Shown: positions 27,200 through 37,009, counted from the stretch's first letter. The stretch is DNA of 64,000 nt from Shewanella mangrovi (GCF_000753795.1 NZ_JPEO01000002.1:496001-560000); one strand, 5' to 3'. The notes: a model not told the origin generated them from the sequence alone. Program-made: numbers and translations.

Positions 27200-27568
27200 C
27201 TAGCGCTGCGCGGCACTGTTCCAGCCCATGCCTGCGCCCATATGACGTCCCATCTTGCCGTAATGGCGGCCTTGTGGACATTGCTGACCACGATGGAATT
27301 TGCCATGGTGCATGCCACGATGCCCCTCGGCAAATCGCGCATGCATTTTTTGATGCCATTGCTGACGCGCCTGAGGATCGTTATGCATTTTCTCGCGCCA
27401 CTGCTGCATTGCTTGCGGATCATGACGCATGTTTTGCATTGCTTGATTACGAGGGCAATCCACGGTGGTGGCACTACGGTTAGCGGGCATATTGTCAGCA
27501 ACAGCAAAGGCGCCGGCAGATGCAGTCAGAGCAGTAACAAAAAGTGCTGCGGTAATTAAGGTTTTCAT
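27200..27568 (-). CDS. small exported His/Met-rich protein
   Basis: A 122-residue periplasmic protein. Start at 27568 after AAGGAG; the longer frame to 27724 has no ribosome site. Signal peptide residues 1-23. The mature part has three near-repeats of the type HDPQAMQQWREKMHN, DPQARQQWHQKMHA and a tail rich in His, Gly and Met (GHRGMHHGKFHRGQQC). The repeats recall the LTxxQ-type Spy/CpxP helices only loosely. Metal binding or periplasmic chaperone function is possible. Divergent from a two-component system whose sensor is also Met/His-rich. Confidence 0.75.
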   Translation of the reverse strand: MKTLITAALFVTALTASAGAFAVADNMPANRSATTVDCPRNQAMQNMRHDPQAMQQWREKMHNDPQARQQWHQKMHARFAEGHRGMHHGKFHRGQQCPQGRHYGKMGRHMGAGMGWNSAAQR

Positions 27569-27624
27569 ATCGGTTCTCCTTTCACTGTGTTCGTATGTAT
27601 TACAGCAATAATTACCGTGAAAGG

Positions 27625-27688
27625 TTTGTCGCAAATCCCTTCTTTTCTGACAAAGCATGGCAAACACCAAGATTGACAAACTTTGCCA
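27625..27688. promoter_or_regulatory. TGRCAAA half-site cluster
   Basis: TGACAAA (27648-27654), TGGCAAA (27658-27664, exactly 10 bp on) and TGACAAA (27674-27680), plus inverted copies TTTGTCG (27625-27631) and TTTGCCA (27682-27688). Two direct half-sites 10 bp apart are the usual binding form for OmpR-family regulators. The cluster lies between the His-rich gene and the regulator gene. Confidence 0.55.
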
Positions 27689-27746
27689 CACTTTTTTATG
27701 CAATCTGTATATAGTAGTTAGCAACAGAGGTATGTAAGGTTTTGAT

Positions 27747-28472
27747 ATGGAACGGGCTTACCAGATATTAGTGGTTGATGATCACAAAGATATTCGGGAC
27801 TTAGTGCAGCGCTTTTTGCAGCAACATGGGCTGCGGGTTGTCACCGCCGCCGATGGTGTGGAGATGTTCAAGCAGCTAAACGCCCAACGCTTCGATTTGA
27901 TCATTCTTGACCTGATGCTCCCCGGCAAAGATGGCGTCACCCTGTGCCGTGAAATTCGCGCGAACAGCAATATCCCCATTATTATGCTGACCGCCTTAAC
28001 CGAAGATGTGGACCGCATTATCGGGTTGGAAGTGGGCGCCGACGATTACATTCCCAAGCCGTTTAACCCGCGCGAACTGCTGGCACGCATCAAATCGGTC
28101 TTACGCCGCCACTTTGCCATTCCCAATATTGAAGAAAACGCAGGCTCAGCGCCAAGTCATTATCAATTTGCGGGCTGGCAGTTAAATGTTACCAGCCGCG
28201 AACTGCGTGACCCGGCCCAAGCGTTAGTCACCCTGACCTCAACTGAATTCACCACCCTAATGGCGTTTCTCTCACACCCGAATGTGGTATTAAGCCGTGA
28301 TGATCTGCTGAAACTGATCCAAGGTCGTGGCGCCGATGTTTATGATCGGGCCATAGATACCTTGATTAGTCGCCTGCGTAAAAAAATCGAGCAAGATCCT
28401 AAACAACCCAAACTCATTAAGACCATCTGGGGCGGCGGCTATCAATTTAGTTGCGAGGTTAACCATGTTTAG
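27747..28472 (+). CDS. OmpR/PhoB-family response regulator
   Basis: A 241-residue regulator with a receiver domain (1-120; VDDHKDIRDL, acceptor Asp in LIILDLMLPG, LTAL, KPFNPREL) and a C-terminal winged helix (about 145-237; LTSTEFTTLMAFL and RAIDTLISRLRKKIE). It overlaps the kinase gene by 8 bp. The TGRCAAA cluster just upstream is its likely target. Confidence 0.92.
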   Translation: MERAYQILVVDDHKDIRDLVQRFLQQHGLRVVTAADGVEMFKQLNAQRFDLIILDLMLPGKDGVTLCREIRANSNIPIIMLTALTEDVDRIIGLEVGADDYIPKPFNPRELLARIKSVLRRHFAIPNIEENAGSAPSHYQFAGWQLNVTSRELRDPAQALVTLTSTEFTTLMAFLSHPNVVLSRDDLLKLIQGRGADVYDRAIDTLISRLRKKIEQDPKQPKLIKTIWGGGYQFSCEVNHV

Positions 28473-29904
28473 CTGGTATCAAAGGCAAAAACTGATCCAT
28501 CAGATTGGACTGGTGATTTTACTCGGCTTTGTACTGAGCTTTTTGCTGACGCTGTTTTTACTGTCTTATGATAAGTCGCAGCGGCTCAGCCAACTGTCAG
28601 TATTTGCAGCAGTGCAGCGGGTGATTTCAGTAGCAGACACACTCGCACAAACAGAACCGACGCTGCATGACACCATTTTAACAGCCAGCAGTAGTTCAGA
28701 TTTGCAGTTGTCGTTGTCGAATGCACCGCGCGTTGCCCAGCAAACCAGTAACGATGGTCTATCGCGCAAACTGTTATCTCGGCTAAAAGCCGCGGGTATT
28801 GAACAGGCGCATATTCTGCTGGTATCGCAAGCTGAACGGCCGTTGATGGATTTACGTGCCATGAACGCCATGCACCGCAACATGATGGGCAGCGATAGCC
28901 AAACCAGCATGATGAACCAAAGATTTTCGCCGCGGCATCGTGGTCAGCGCCTCAGCTATAGCGCCACGGTCGATGGCTCAGTACAGCTCGCTAACGGCAA
29001 GTGGCTGAACTTCTCTTCCGGCATCGAAAACGATATTACTCATTGGTCAACCAGCGTGTTGATCGCCCTTATCAGCGTAATGCTGTTAACCGTGTTTATT
29101 GCCCTGCTGATCACCCGCAAGGCGTTGCAGCCGATAGCCGAACTCGGCAAAGCGGCACAATCGTTTGCCACAAGTAAACAAGTCCATAAAGTCAGCACAC
29201 AAGCGCCGCAGGACTTAGTGCCCGCCATCAGCGCCTTTAACAACATGCAGCAACAACTTACCGATTACATTAAAGAGCGCACTAAGCTGCTGGCGGCAAT
29301 ATCGCATGACTTACGTACGCCACTGACTAGCCTGCGCTTACGACTGGAATTTATAGAACCGAGCGAAGATCAGCAGCAGGCGCTGCGCACGGTTGAAACC
29401 ATGGACAAAATGCTCACAGCCACCTTACGTTTTGCCAAAAATGATGCTGAGCAAGAGCCAAGACAAAACACCAATATCGACAGTCTGCTGCAAACCATTG
29501 TCGATGAGTATGGCGACAAAAATGTACCGCTGCAGTATCAGTGTCAGCCGGGACTCGTCGGTAATGTTGCCCCATTGGCACTGCGCCGTATGACCGAAAA
29601 CCTGATCAACAATGCCATTCAGCATGCGGGAAGCGATGCCGAGATTCGTATCTGTGTCGCCAGCGACGACGAACAGTTGCAATTGAGTATTGCCGACAAT
29701 GGTGTTGGCATTCCTGAAGATAAACTGCAGGAAGTACTCAAACCCTTTACCCGATTGGATGATGCGCGCGATACCGACAGCGCCAATGTTGGCCTAGGGT
29801 TGTCCATCACCCAATCATTGGTCGCTAACTATGGCGGCCAGTTACAATTGCAGTCAAATCGCCCGCACGGATTGGTGGCAACCATCAGCTTGCCCTTGGT
29901 GTAA
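28465..29904 (+). CDS. sensor histidine kinase with Met/His-rich periplasmic loop
   Basis: A 479-residue inner-membrane kinase: TM1 about 13-34, periplasmic loop to about 190, TM2 about 191-212, HAMP to 265, DHp with AAISHDLRTPLTS, and an ATPase domain with NLINNAIQHA, DNGVGIPEDKL and GLGLSIT. The loop holds an unusual stretch AMNAMHRNMMGSDSQ followed by MMNQRFSPRHRGQ (about residues 131-158), rich in Met and His, of the kind that coordinates Cu(I), Ag(I) or other metals. The ligand is inferred. Confidence 0.88.
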   Translation: MFSWYQRQKLIHQIGLVILLGFVLSFLLTLFLLSYDKSQRLSQLSVFAAVQRVISVADTLAQTEPTLHDTILTASSSSDLQLSLSNAPRVAQQTSNDGLSRKLLSRLKAAGIEQAHILLVSQAERPLMDLRAMNAMHRNMMGSDSQTSMMNQRFSPRHRGQRLSYSATVDGSVQLANGKWLNFSSGIENDITHWSTSVLIALISVMLLTVFIALLITRKALQPIAELGKAAQSFATSKQVHKVSTQAPQDLVPAISAFNNMQQQLTDYIKERTKLLAAISHDLRTPLTSLRLRLEFIEPSEDQQQALRTVETMDKMLTATLRFAKNDAEQEPRQNTNIDSLLQTIVDEYGDKNVPLQYQCQPGLVGNVAPLALRRMTENLINNAIQHAGSDAEIRICVASDDEQLQLSIADNGVGIPEDKLQEVLKPFTRLDDARDTDSANVGLGLSITQSLVANYGGQLQLQSNRPHGLVATISLPLV

Positions 29905-29989
29905 ATGGCCGCTAAACAGAATTCTGCGGCTTAGGTTGCCATAGGCACGACTTGCTAATTGAGTAAGTTTTAAACAAAGGTGAAAGATA

Positions 29990-30277
29990 ATGAATCCCGC
30001 CAAGGTAATACGCGCAAATGTCACGCAGCTCACCGACCTGCCGAATGTGGGCAAAGCAACGGCTGAAGATCTGCGCTTGCTGGGTATTGAGCAGCCCTCG
30101 CAACTGCAAGGCCAAGACCCATATCAACTCTATCTCAAGCTATGTGAACTCACCGGTGTACGCCAAGATCCGTGTGTGCTGGACGTTCTGATGTCAGTGG
30201 TGAGCTTTGCCGATGGCGAAGCCCCTCTGGCATGGTGGCACTTCACCGATGAACGAAAAAAGTTATATTCAGTTTAG
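29990..30277 (+). CDS. Cdd1-like helix-hairpin-helix protein
   Basis: A 95-residue protein with TQLTDLPNVGKATAEDLRLLGI, a helix-hairpin-helix, and the CELTGVRQDPCVLDVLMSVVSFADG segment of the Cdd1 'pathogenicity locus' family (PF11731). AAAGGTGAAAGATA precedes the ATG. It probably binds DNA or a partner protein; no defined role in the family. It lies 85 bp after the kinase gene and may be cotranscribed. Confidence 0.75.
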   Translation: MNPAKVIRANVTQLTDLPNVGKATAEDLRLLGIEQPSQLQGQDPYQLYLKLCELTGVRQDPCVLDVLMSVVSFADGEAPLAWWHFTDERKKLYSV

Positions 30278-30508
30278 GTTTTATAACTAATAACTTTCCA
30301 AAGCCGACTGCAGTAAGGCGACAGCCACTGTGACATTTTGAAAGTTAGTTACTAAAGCGTCACATTTTGACCAACGTCAACGTTTCGCTATGCCATTTTC
30401 CTTATGTTTAATTGCCCTATCTGGCAAATCATTCAGCCTCCCCAGCCTGACACTCGGCCCAGCACGATGATTTCAGCTTGATCAATTTTGACTTTGTAAG
30501 GAAAGACA

Positions 30509-31060
30509 ATGAAAACTGCAGTATTGGTAATCGATGTGCAACGTGCCTTTTTTGAGCAGGAAACACTGCCATATGACGCTGCTGCAACCATCAACAACAT
30601 TAACGCTGTCACTGAATGGGCTCGTGCCTCTGGTGCTCCAGTGGTATTTATTCAGCATCAAAATGCGCAAGTCATCGCGGGTAGCGATGCATGGCGCTTA
30701 CAACAGGATTTAGTGGTACAGCCGGCAGATCAATTCGTGCAAAAATGCACGCCAGACGCTTTTCAAAACACCATTTTGAAACCACTTCTCGATCAACATG
30801 ATATTGATCATTTGGTCATCTGTGGTTACGCCACCGAGTTTTGTGTTGATACTACGGTACGTCGTTCAGCAGCACTCGGCTACGCTGTCGATTTGGTTGC
30901 CGATGCTCATACTACCGATAACAAGCCACATAGCAGTGGCGAGTTTATTCGTCAGCACCATAACTGCACCTTGCCAGCAATCACCAGTTTTGGCGTGCCA
31001 GTAAGAGCGTTAACGACGGCAGAACTGACTCGCCCAGTTATCGCAACTCAGGCAATGTAA
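30509..31060 (+). CDS. isochorismatase-family cysteine hydrolase
   Basis: A 183-residue cytosolic hydrolase: catalytic Asp in VLVIDVQRAFFE, Lys in VQKCTPDAF, Cys in GYATEFCVDTTVRRS, with the cis peptide at ICGYATE. Substrates in the family are amides such as nicotinamide or carbamoyl compounds; which one applies here is not clear. Own terminator. Confidence 0.88.
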   Translation: MKTAVLVIDVQRAFFEQETLPYDAAATINNINAVTEWARASGAPVVFIQHQNAQVIAGSDAWRLQQDLVVQPADQFVQKCTPDAFQNTILKPLLDQHDIDHLVICGYATEFCVDTTVRRSAALGYAVDLVADAHTTDNKPHSSGEFIRQHHNCTLPAITSFGVPVRALTTAELTRPVIATQAM

Positions 31061-31086
31061 CTGCTATCTGTCAGATACGACTGTGC

Positions 31087-31117
31087 AAAACCGCGGCATT
31101 AACCGCGGTTTTTTATT
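31087..31117 (+). terminator. rho-independent terminator
   Basis: AAAACCGCGG and CCGCGGTTTTTT with a short loop after the isochorismatase-family gene. Confidence 0.9.
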
Positions 31118-31148
31118 GCCTGCATGGCTGACATTCGTTCTGCTAATG

Positions 31149-32084
31149 CTAACGTCCAGTTAACTTGTTGATAATCATCGGCATCTGCTGTCGCATTTCA
31201 TCCACAAACAACCGCAGTTTTGCAGGATAAAAACGCGCATAGGGATGGATCAAATACACTGGCAGCGGTTCAATCTGCCAGTCAGTGAGCACAGGTTGCA
31301 GTCGTCCGGCGCTGACATCTTGCGCCAACAACCATTCCGAGCCGACACAAAAACCCAAACCATTAACCGCAGCACTGCGTAACGCATACAAACTATCGGT
31401 AAAAAAACGTGGTGTTAGATTCAAGGTAAATGTCGTTTGCGGCTTTAGATGCTGCAGTGTTAATTGCCGACGATAGAAAGTTTGTAACGCCAACCAAGGT
31501 CGGTTTTCCAGTTGGCGAGGATGCTGCAAAGCGCCAGCGTCCGCGACCACCTCAGGGGCAGCCACCAGTATGCGCGGGACTTCAGCAATTTTGATCGCCA
31601 CCATATTGGCGTCACTCACTTCACCTACTTGGATAGCACAATCAATATCTTCGGCAATAAAATCGTGAATAGCGCGATCATCATGCAGTAACCATTCAAC
31701 ACTTAGTCGCGGATAGCGCCGCATAAAGCCCGCCAGCGGTCCTACCAAAGCATCTTGTCCAAAAGCATGTGGTGCGATCACACGTAAGGTGCCTTCAGGT
31801 TCACGCAGGGTACCGGTCAGTTCACTATCGAAACGATCCCAACGTTCAAGCAACTCACGCGCGCCTTGATAGTAACGCTCGCCAACCTCAGTTAAGCGAA
31901 ACTGGTGGGTGGTGCGATTGATAAGCCGAATACCAAGTTGTTGCTCCAACGCCTTTAAGCGACGGCTAACCGTGGGCTGCGTGGTATCGAGTTGTCGCGC
32001 CGCGGCCGAGAGCGAGCCAGCTTCTACGATACGCACTAAGGTACGCATCAATTCGACCCGATCAGGTACTGTGGTTAACGCCAT
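31149..32084 (-). CDS. LysR-family transcriptional regulator
   Basis: A 311-residue regulator with the winged helix at the N-terminus (GSLSAAARQLDTTQPTVSRR) and a CrgA-type effector domain. Start set at the ATG at 32084, after GGAGAGATATC; the frame open to 32141 adds a poor sequence. Divergent from an MFS exporter gene with a perfect LysR-type dyad between them. Confidence 0.9.
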   Translation of the reverse strand: MALTTVPDRVELMRTLVRIVEAGSLSAAARQLDTTQPTVSRRLKALEQQLGIRLINRTTHQFRLTEVGERYYQGARELLERWDRFDSELTGTLREPEGTLRVIAPHAFGQDALVGPLAGFMRRYPRLSVEWLLHDDRAIHDFIAEDIDCAIQVGEVSDANMVAIKIAEVPRILVAAPEVVADAGALQHPRQLENRPWLALQTFYRRQLTLQHLKPQTTFTLNLTPRFFTDSLYALRSAAVNGLGFCVGSEWLLAQDVSAGRLQPVLTDWQIEPLPVYLIHPYARFYPAKLRLFVDEMRQQMPMIINKLTGR

Positions 32085-32161
32085 GATATCTCTCCTCAAT
32101 CGCCAGCAACGCCACTCATCGATGTCAGCATCATCCTTCAATGGTCAGAGTATAACGCCAC

Positions 32162-32180
32162 ATATACGCATTACGTATAT
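32162..32180. promoter_or_regulatory. LysR-type operator, T-N11-A palindrome
   Basis: ATATACG-CATTA-CGTATAT is a perfect 7+5+7 palindrome containing T-N11-A, midway between the divergent lysR and MFS genes. Confidence 0.7.
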
Positions 32181-32265
32181 CAATTGTTCAAATAAGCCAT
32201 CTACAACACCAGTTATACATAGCAAACAATAGCGCTCAGTTGAGACACATAAAAGGATACTCACC

Positions 32266-33498
32266 ATGCAGCCTAAAATCCCCCAAGCGCCAGCGCAGTT
32301 GTCGATGCCGCTAATGCTATTACTCTCTATTGCCTGTGGTGTCGCAGTCGCGGCGCTCTATTACAGCCATCCATTATTGCCATTGTTCGCACAATCACTG
32401 TCTGTCAGTGCCCAGCAGATCGGCGCCTTACCCACACTAACGCAAGCCGGTTATGCCCTCGGTTTACTGCTGTTAGTCCCGCTTGGAGACAAATTTGACC
32501 GCCGCAAGGTCATTGTCGTCAAAGGCTTAGCTCTTACCGCTGCATTGGCGCTTACGGCCGCCAGCCACGGCTTACCGCTATTGCTTGGCGCCAGCCTGAT
32601 TGTCGGAATCACAGCGTCTATGGCGCAGGATATTATTCCAACCGCCGCGCACCTTGCTCCAGCAAATGAACGAGGCCGAGTCGTCGGCTTAGTCATGACC
32701 GGTCTGCTTAGCGGCATTTTACTGTCGCGAGTGGTGAGTGGCTTACTTGGCGATATCATTGGTTGGCGCGGCGTTTATTGGACCGCTGCCGTTGCTGTGC
32801 TGCTGCTGACGATTTTACTGTGGCGCGCCCTGCCTGCTACTGCGCCGCAAAGTCAGTTGTCAGCCGCAGAGGTATATCGCTCGATGTGGCGGCTACTGAA
32901 AGATCAACCGGCAATTCAAAAGGCGGCGCTTTCGCAAGGGCTATTAAATGCGGGTTTCAGTGCCTTTTGGACCACATTGGCGCTGATGCTGAGTCAGGCA
33001 TTTCATCTTGGCAGCAGTGCGGCCGGGCTATTTGGTTTAGCTGGCGCTGCCGGCGCGCTGGTTGCCCCGGCAGTGGGGAAACTTGCCGACCGTTATGGCC
33101 CGCATAAATTAGCGCGAGTCGGCGCCCTATTCGTCAGTGTGAGTTTTGTGGTGATGCTGGTGCCGGTTTTCAGCCTGCCGATGCCAGCCTATCTGGCGCT
33201 GTTGGCGGTATTGACTGTCAGCTTTGATTTAGGGGTTCAGATAGCACTGATTTCCCATCAGACCATTATCTATAACACTGCACCAGCGGCGATGGCACGC
33301 GGTAATGCGTTGCTACTTGTCGGTGTGTTTATCGGTATGACCGCTGGCAGTTATGCCGCCAGCCAACTGTATACCGCCTTTGGTTGGCTAGGTGTAGTGG
33401 CATTTGCGTTACTGACATCGTTAGCAGCATTAGTATTGCGACTGCTGCCGGATAGCCATAAACCGAAACAGCTTAGCCTGAAGGCCAACGCCGAATAA
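32266..33498 (+). CDS. MFS transporter, probable exporter
   Basis: A 410-residue, 12-TM MFS protein. The loop GDKFDRRKVIVVKGL after TM2 is the MFS signature, and DIIPTAAHLAPANERGRVVGLVMTG (in outline, about residues 124-148) resembles the YnfM/Bcr-like exporter group. AAAAGGATACTCACC leads the ATG. Its divergent LysR partner probably controls it. Substrate unknown. Confidence 0.85.
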   Translation: MQPKIPQAPAQLSMPLMLLLSIACGVAVAALYYSHPLLPLFAQSLSVSAQQIGALPTLTQAGYALGLLLLVPLGDKFDRRKVIVVKGLALTAALALTAASHGLPLLLGASLIVGITASMAQDIIPTAAHLAPANERGRVVGLVMTGLLSGILLSRVVSGLLGDIIGWRGVYWTAAVAVLLLTILLWRALPATAPQSQLSAAEVYRSMWRLLKDQPAIQKAALSQGLLNAGFSAFWTTLALMLSQAFHLGSSAAGLFGLAGAAGALVAPAVGKLADRYGPHKLARVGALFVSVSFVVMLVPVFSLPMPAYLALLAVLTVSFDLGVQIALISHQTIIYNTAPAAMARGNALLLVGVFIGMTAGSYAASQLYTAFGWLGVVAFALLTSLAALVLRLLPDSHKPKQLSLKANAE

Positions 33499-33522
33499 CA
33501 GCAGAAACAAGCGGGTAGTACG

Positions 33523-33552
33523 AAAAAAGGCCGATACGATATCGGCCTTTTT
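33523..33552. terminator. bidirectional terminator
   Basis: AAAAAAGGCCGATA and TATCGGCCTTTTT between convergent genes. Confidence 0.9.
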
Positions 33553-33582
33553 ACGCTGTCAGCTCAACGGCGCTTGCTTGAA

Positions 33583-34038
33583 TTACTCAATCAAAAAGTG
33601 CGCCCGCGCGGTGGCAATCAGTTGCTTACGACTGGTTTGCCAGCATTCAATATGCACGTTGGCCACACGGCGCCCCTGACGGGTAATGTGGCATTCAGCA
33701 AAACTGTCTTTATGGTAACCGGCACGCAGATAGTCGATAGAAAAATCCACCACCTTAGGTACTTTGCTGGTTTGCATAAACACCATCAGTTGGATAATCG
33801 CCGACATCTCCATAAAGCCGGCAATCACTCCGCCATGCAACGCAGGCAACACAGGGTTACCAATGTTGTCGTCATTGGCCGGCAGTTGAAACACTAACTC
33901 ATCACCAAAGCGATTAACCTGCATGCCAATAAATTTGGCATACGGCACATGGCCGATAAGATCTGCAAAATCATTGGTTTCAGCAACCCGTGCCACCAGC
34001 GTTTTTACGTCGGTCAGCGGCTGTTTCGGCTCAGTCAT
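33583..34038 (-). CDS. PaaI-family hotdog thioesterase
   Basis: A 151-residue hotdog-fold protein; LPALHGGVIAGFMEMSAIIQLM is the central helix with the catalytic acid region (residues about 64-85) and VDFSIDYLRAGYHKD the following strand. It hydrolyses acyl-CoA thioesters in the family. The gene overlaps the next thioesterase gene by 8 bp and is the last in the hinT operon. Confidence 0.85.
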   Translation of the reverse strand: MTEPKQPLTDVKTLVARVAETNDFADLIGHVPYAKFIGMQVNRFGDELVFQLPANDDNIGNPVLPALHGGVIAGFMEMSAIIQLMVFMQTSKVPKVVDFSIDYLRAGYHKDSFAECHITRQGRRVANVHIECWQTSRKQLIATARAHFLIE

Positions 34039-34537
34039 ACTGCGCCTCCTCGCCCATCAACGCCTTACGGAAGCTATCACCGATCATTTCCGGGCTGATG
34101 CGCATGAACGAACCCACCGCATGAGCAATCGGATCATCCACACTATCCTGATAGGCAATGGCGCGGGTAAAGGCGACACTAGATGACAAACGGTAGCATT
34201 CGGCCATGCCAAATATCGGCTTATGCGGTTGCGCGGGCTTCATATAATCGACCCGCAAATCCAGCGTCGGCGAGATTTCCAAGGTGCCAAATTTCTCTTT
34301 AATAGCGCAGACCACGGCACAGCCACTGCCCGTATCCATCAAGGTGGTGATCACCCCACCGTGCAATACACCAGTATCGGGGTAACCAATCAACTCTTCG
34401 TTATACGGCAGCTCTAGCAACACGTGATGCTCGCTGGCTTCGTGCACTTTAAGCCCGAGACGGCGACACTGCGCCAACTGTTCCACAAAACGTGTGGCCA
34501 GCGCCGTCATCGGAAAATAATCAGGATTTGTCTTCAT
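34031..34537 (-). CDS. PaaI-family hotdog thioesterase
   Basis: A 168-residue hotdog protein related to its neighbour; [20 protein letters not shown] has the HGG motif and the Asp of the active helix. [16 protein letters not shown] matches the PaaI substrate strand. Overlaps hinT by 17 bp upstream and the second thioesterase by 8 bp. The two different paralogues may form a heteromer or cover different acyl-CoAs. Confidence 0.85.
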   Translation of the reverse strand: MKTNPDYFPMTALATRFVEQLAQCRRLGLKVHEASEHHVLLELPYNEELIGYPDTGVLHGGVITTLMDTGSGCAVVCAIKEKFGTLEISPTLDLRVDYMKPAQPHKPIFGMAECYRLSSSVAFTRAIAYQDSVDDPIAHAVGSFMRISPEMIGDSFRKALMGEEAQYD

Positions 34538-34898
34538 TGTTCTCTTTTTTTCGACTCAACATCGGCCCTAACGGTTTACCACCGAGCAGATGCATATGCA
34601 CATGGAACACCTCTTGGCCAGCATGCTGGTTGGTGTTCACAATCAAGCGAAAACCGTCTTCGGCAATGCCCATCTCAGCAGCGAGCTTAGCCGCCACCGT
34701 AAACAGGCGCCCAAGCGCAGCTTCGTCTGAGGCTTTGACATCATTGATGGTGGGAATGACATGGTTAGGCACAATTAACAGGTGCGTGGGGGCTTGCGCT
34801 GCAATATCGCGAAACGCAGTCACTAGGTGATCTTGGTAGACGATATCAGCGGGGATTTCACGTCTGACAATCTTACTGAACAGGGTTTCTTCAGCCAT
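34521..34898 (-). CDS. hinT: HinT purine nucleoside phosphoramidase
   Basis: A HIT-fold hydrolase of about 125 residues that cleaves AMP-lysine and AMP-NH2. [20 protein letters not shown] is the typical start, and [10 protein letters not shown] contains the HxHxH triad. Start at 34898, after GGAGAGTGTAAA, rather than 34934. It heads a three-gene overlapping operon with two thioesterases. Confidence 0.92.
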   Translation of the reverse strand: MAEETLFSKIVRREIPADIVYQDHLVTAFRDIAAQAPTHLLIVPNHVIPTINDVKASDEAALGRLFTVAAKLAAEMGIAEDGFRLIVNTNQHAGQEVFHVHMHLLGGKPLGPMLSRKKENNEDKS

Positions 34899-35167
34899 TT
34901 TACACTCTCCGGTGATTATCAATGTCAGTGACACAGTGTAGCAGTTGTGTCATCACGAAACGTCGGCGCAGATTTCTGCAGCGCTCATTATACGTTGATA
35001 GATAAGCGAATGCGCCTCATCACTAACATAACAGCTTCAATCGCCAGCAAGAAGCTGTAAAGTGATGCGAACACTTATGCGCAATAAAACAGCAACCGCT
35101 AGCAGATTGCCGAAAAAGCGATTTATTTCTGCTGGTCAGATTGCCGTGACAGGCGATTTTTGGCAGC

Positions 35168-36964
35168 ATGTTGAGCACTTCCTCACACTTCAAATTAAGC
35201 ATTCCAATGATCAGTTATCAAATTACCGCCGTTGATCCGGTGGCTCATTTATTTGAAGTATCGATGCGCGTTGACGCGCCAGCAAAACAACAAGAATTCT
35301 GGTTACCAGCTTGGTTACCCGGCAGCTATATGATCCGCGATTTCGCCAAAAATATTATTGGCTTACGCGCTTCAGATGAGATTAATCGTCCGCTACAAAT
35401 TCAGCAACTGGACAAACAGCGCTGGCTGATCGAATCCGACGCCGATGTACTGCATTTACGCTACAAAATTTACGCGTGGGATCTGTCGGTGCGCACCGCC
35501 CATCTCGATCAAACCCATGGTTTTTTCAATGGCAGTAGCGTATTTCTCGCCGTGCGAGGCCAAGAACATCACCCGCACGAAGTTGAAATTCTGCCACCGA
35601 ATAATATCAGTGACTGGCAAGTTGCCACCACACTGCCACGTATTAAAGGGGATGATTTCGCCTTTGGCCGTTTCCGCGCCGCCGATTACGACGAACTGAT
35701 TGACCATCCGGTGGAAATGGGCACCTTTACCCTTGGCAGCTTTGAAGCCTGCGGTGTACGCCATGATGTCGTACTCACGGGCCGTCACCACTGCCATATG
35801 CCGCGCTTACTCAAAGATCTGACCGCCATTTGCGAAAGCCAGATCACGCTATTTGGTACCCCGGCACCGTTCGAACGTTATCTGTTTATGACGCAAGTGC
35901 TGAAAAATGGCTTTGGTGGTCTGGAACATCGCGCGTCAACGGCCCTGCACTGCGCCCGTAACGAACTACCAAAATCGATGGATGCGCCGGTAGATAAAGA
36001 CTATCGCAGCTATCTCACCCTCTGCAGCCATGAGTATTTCCACAGCTGGAACGTCAAACGCATCAAACCGAAAGCGTTTATTCCGTACCAACTGGAAAGC
36101 GAAACTTATACGCCGCAGTTGTGGGCCTACGAAGGCATTACCTCGTACTACGATGATTTGATGACGTATCGTAGTGGCCGGGTGGATAAACAAAGCTATT
36201 TAGAACTGCTCAGCCAGACCTTTACCCGCGTGTATCGCGGTACTGGCCGACTGCAGCAAAGCCTAAGCGATTCCAGTTTTAATGCGTGGACCAAGTTCTA
36301 CAAGCAGGATGAAAACGCTGGCAACGCCATCGTCAGCTACTACACCAAAGGCGGTTTATTTGCCCTCTATCTGGATCTGACGCTGCGCCTAGAAACCAAC
36401 GGCGAAAAAACGCTCGACGATCTAATGCGCTTGTTGTGGCAACGCTTTGGCCAAAAGGCGATTGGGACTGACGATGATAGTCATCAGCAGCTTTATAGCG
36501 AACTGCTGGGCCGCGATGCCAGCGCCGAATTTGCCTGGATTGATAAAGCAGAAGACCTGCCGCTGGCGCAGCTACTGGCCAAATTTGGCGTGGAATTGAA
36601 ACTGCGCGCGAGCAGCAGTAACAGTGACCAAGGCGGGGGCGAAGCTGAAGGGCTCAACGTTGGCTTCGGCGCTAAATACAAAGCTGAAGGCATGGGCATT
36701 CGTATCGTCAGCGTTGCCAATGGCTCACCTGCTCATAAAGCCGGTTTGAGTGCCAAAGACTTATTGATTGCCGCTGACAACTTGCAAGCTGGCGCGCAAT
36801 TTGAGCAATTCCTGCAACTCTATCAGGAACAGAAAAGCGTCACGCTGCATTGGTTCCGCGACGATGTGTTGATGAGCGGCGAGTTGCCGATTGAAGTCGC
36901 GGCAAAAGATACTGTCTCGCTGTTGATTAGCGATGAAGAGAAAATCAACGCTTGGCTTGGCTAA
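35168..36964 (+). CDS. M61-family metallo-aminopeptidase with PDZ domain
   Basis: A 598-residue cytosolic zinc peptidase (glycyl aminopeptidase family). A beta-rich N-domain (1-180) precedes the catalytic domain with CSHEYFHSWNVKRI, HExxH at about 284, and the third ligand in WAYEGITSYYDD. A PDZ domain follows near 505-590 (GMGIRIVSVANGSPAHKAGL). No signal peptide. An in-frame ATG at 35207 (MISYQITAVDP) is an equally good start; neither has a strong ribosome site. A terminator follows. Confidence 0.9.
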   Translation: MLSTSSHFKLSIPMISYQITAVDPVAHLFEVSMRVDAPAKQQEFWLPAWLPGSYMIRDFAKNIIGLRASDEINRPLQIQQLDKQRWLIESDADVLHLRYKIYAWDLSVRTAHLDQTHGFFNGSSVFLAVRGQEHHPHEVEILPPNNISDWQVATTLPRIKGDDFAFGRFRAADYDELIDHPVEMGTFTLGSFEACGVRHDVVLTGRHHCHMPRLLKDLTAICESQITLFGTPAPFERYLFMTQVLKNGFGGLEHRASTALHCARNELPKSMDAPVDKDYRSYLTLCSHEYFHSWNVKRIKPKAFIPYQLESETYTPQLWAYEGITSYYDDLMTYRSGRVDKQSYLELLSQTFTRVYRGTGRLQQSLSDSSFNAWTKFYKQDENAGNAIVSYYTKGGLFALYLDLTLRLETNGEKTLDDLMRLLWQRFGQKAIGTDDDSHQQLYSELLGRDASAEFAWIDKAEDLPLAQLLAKFGVELKLRASSSNSDQGGGEAEGLNVGFGAKYKAEGMGIRIVSVANGSPAHKAGLSAKDLLIAADNLQAGAQFEQFLQLYQEQKSVTLHWFRDDVLMSGELPIEVAAKDTVSLLISDEEKINAWLG

Positions 36965-37009
36965 GCGCGAAAGTCATTCGCTGCAATTAGGCGAATTCAG
37001 CATAAATAG

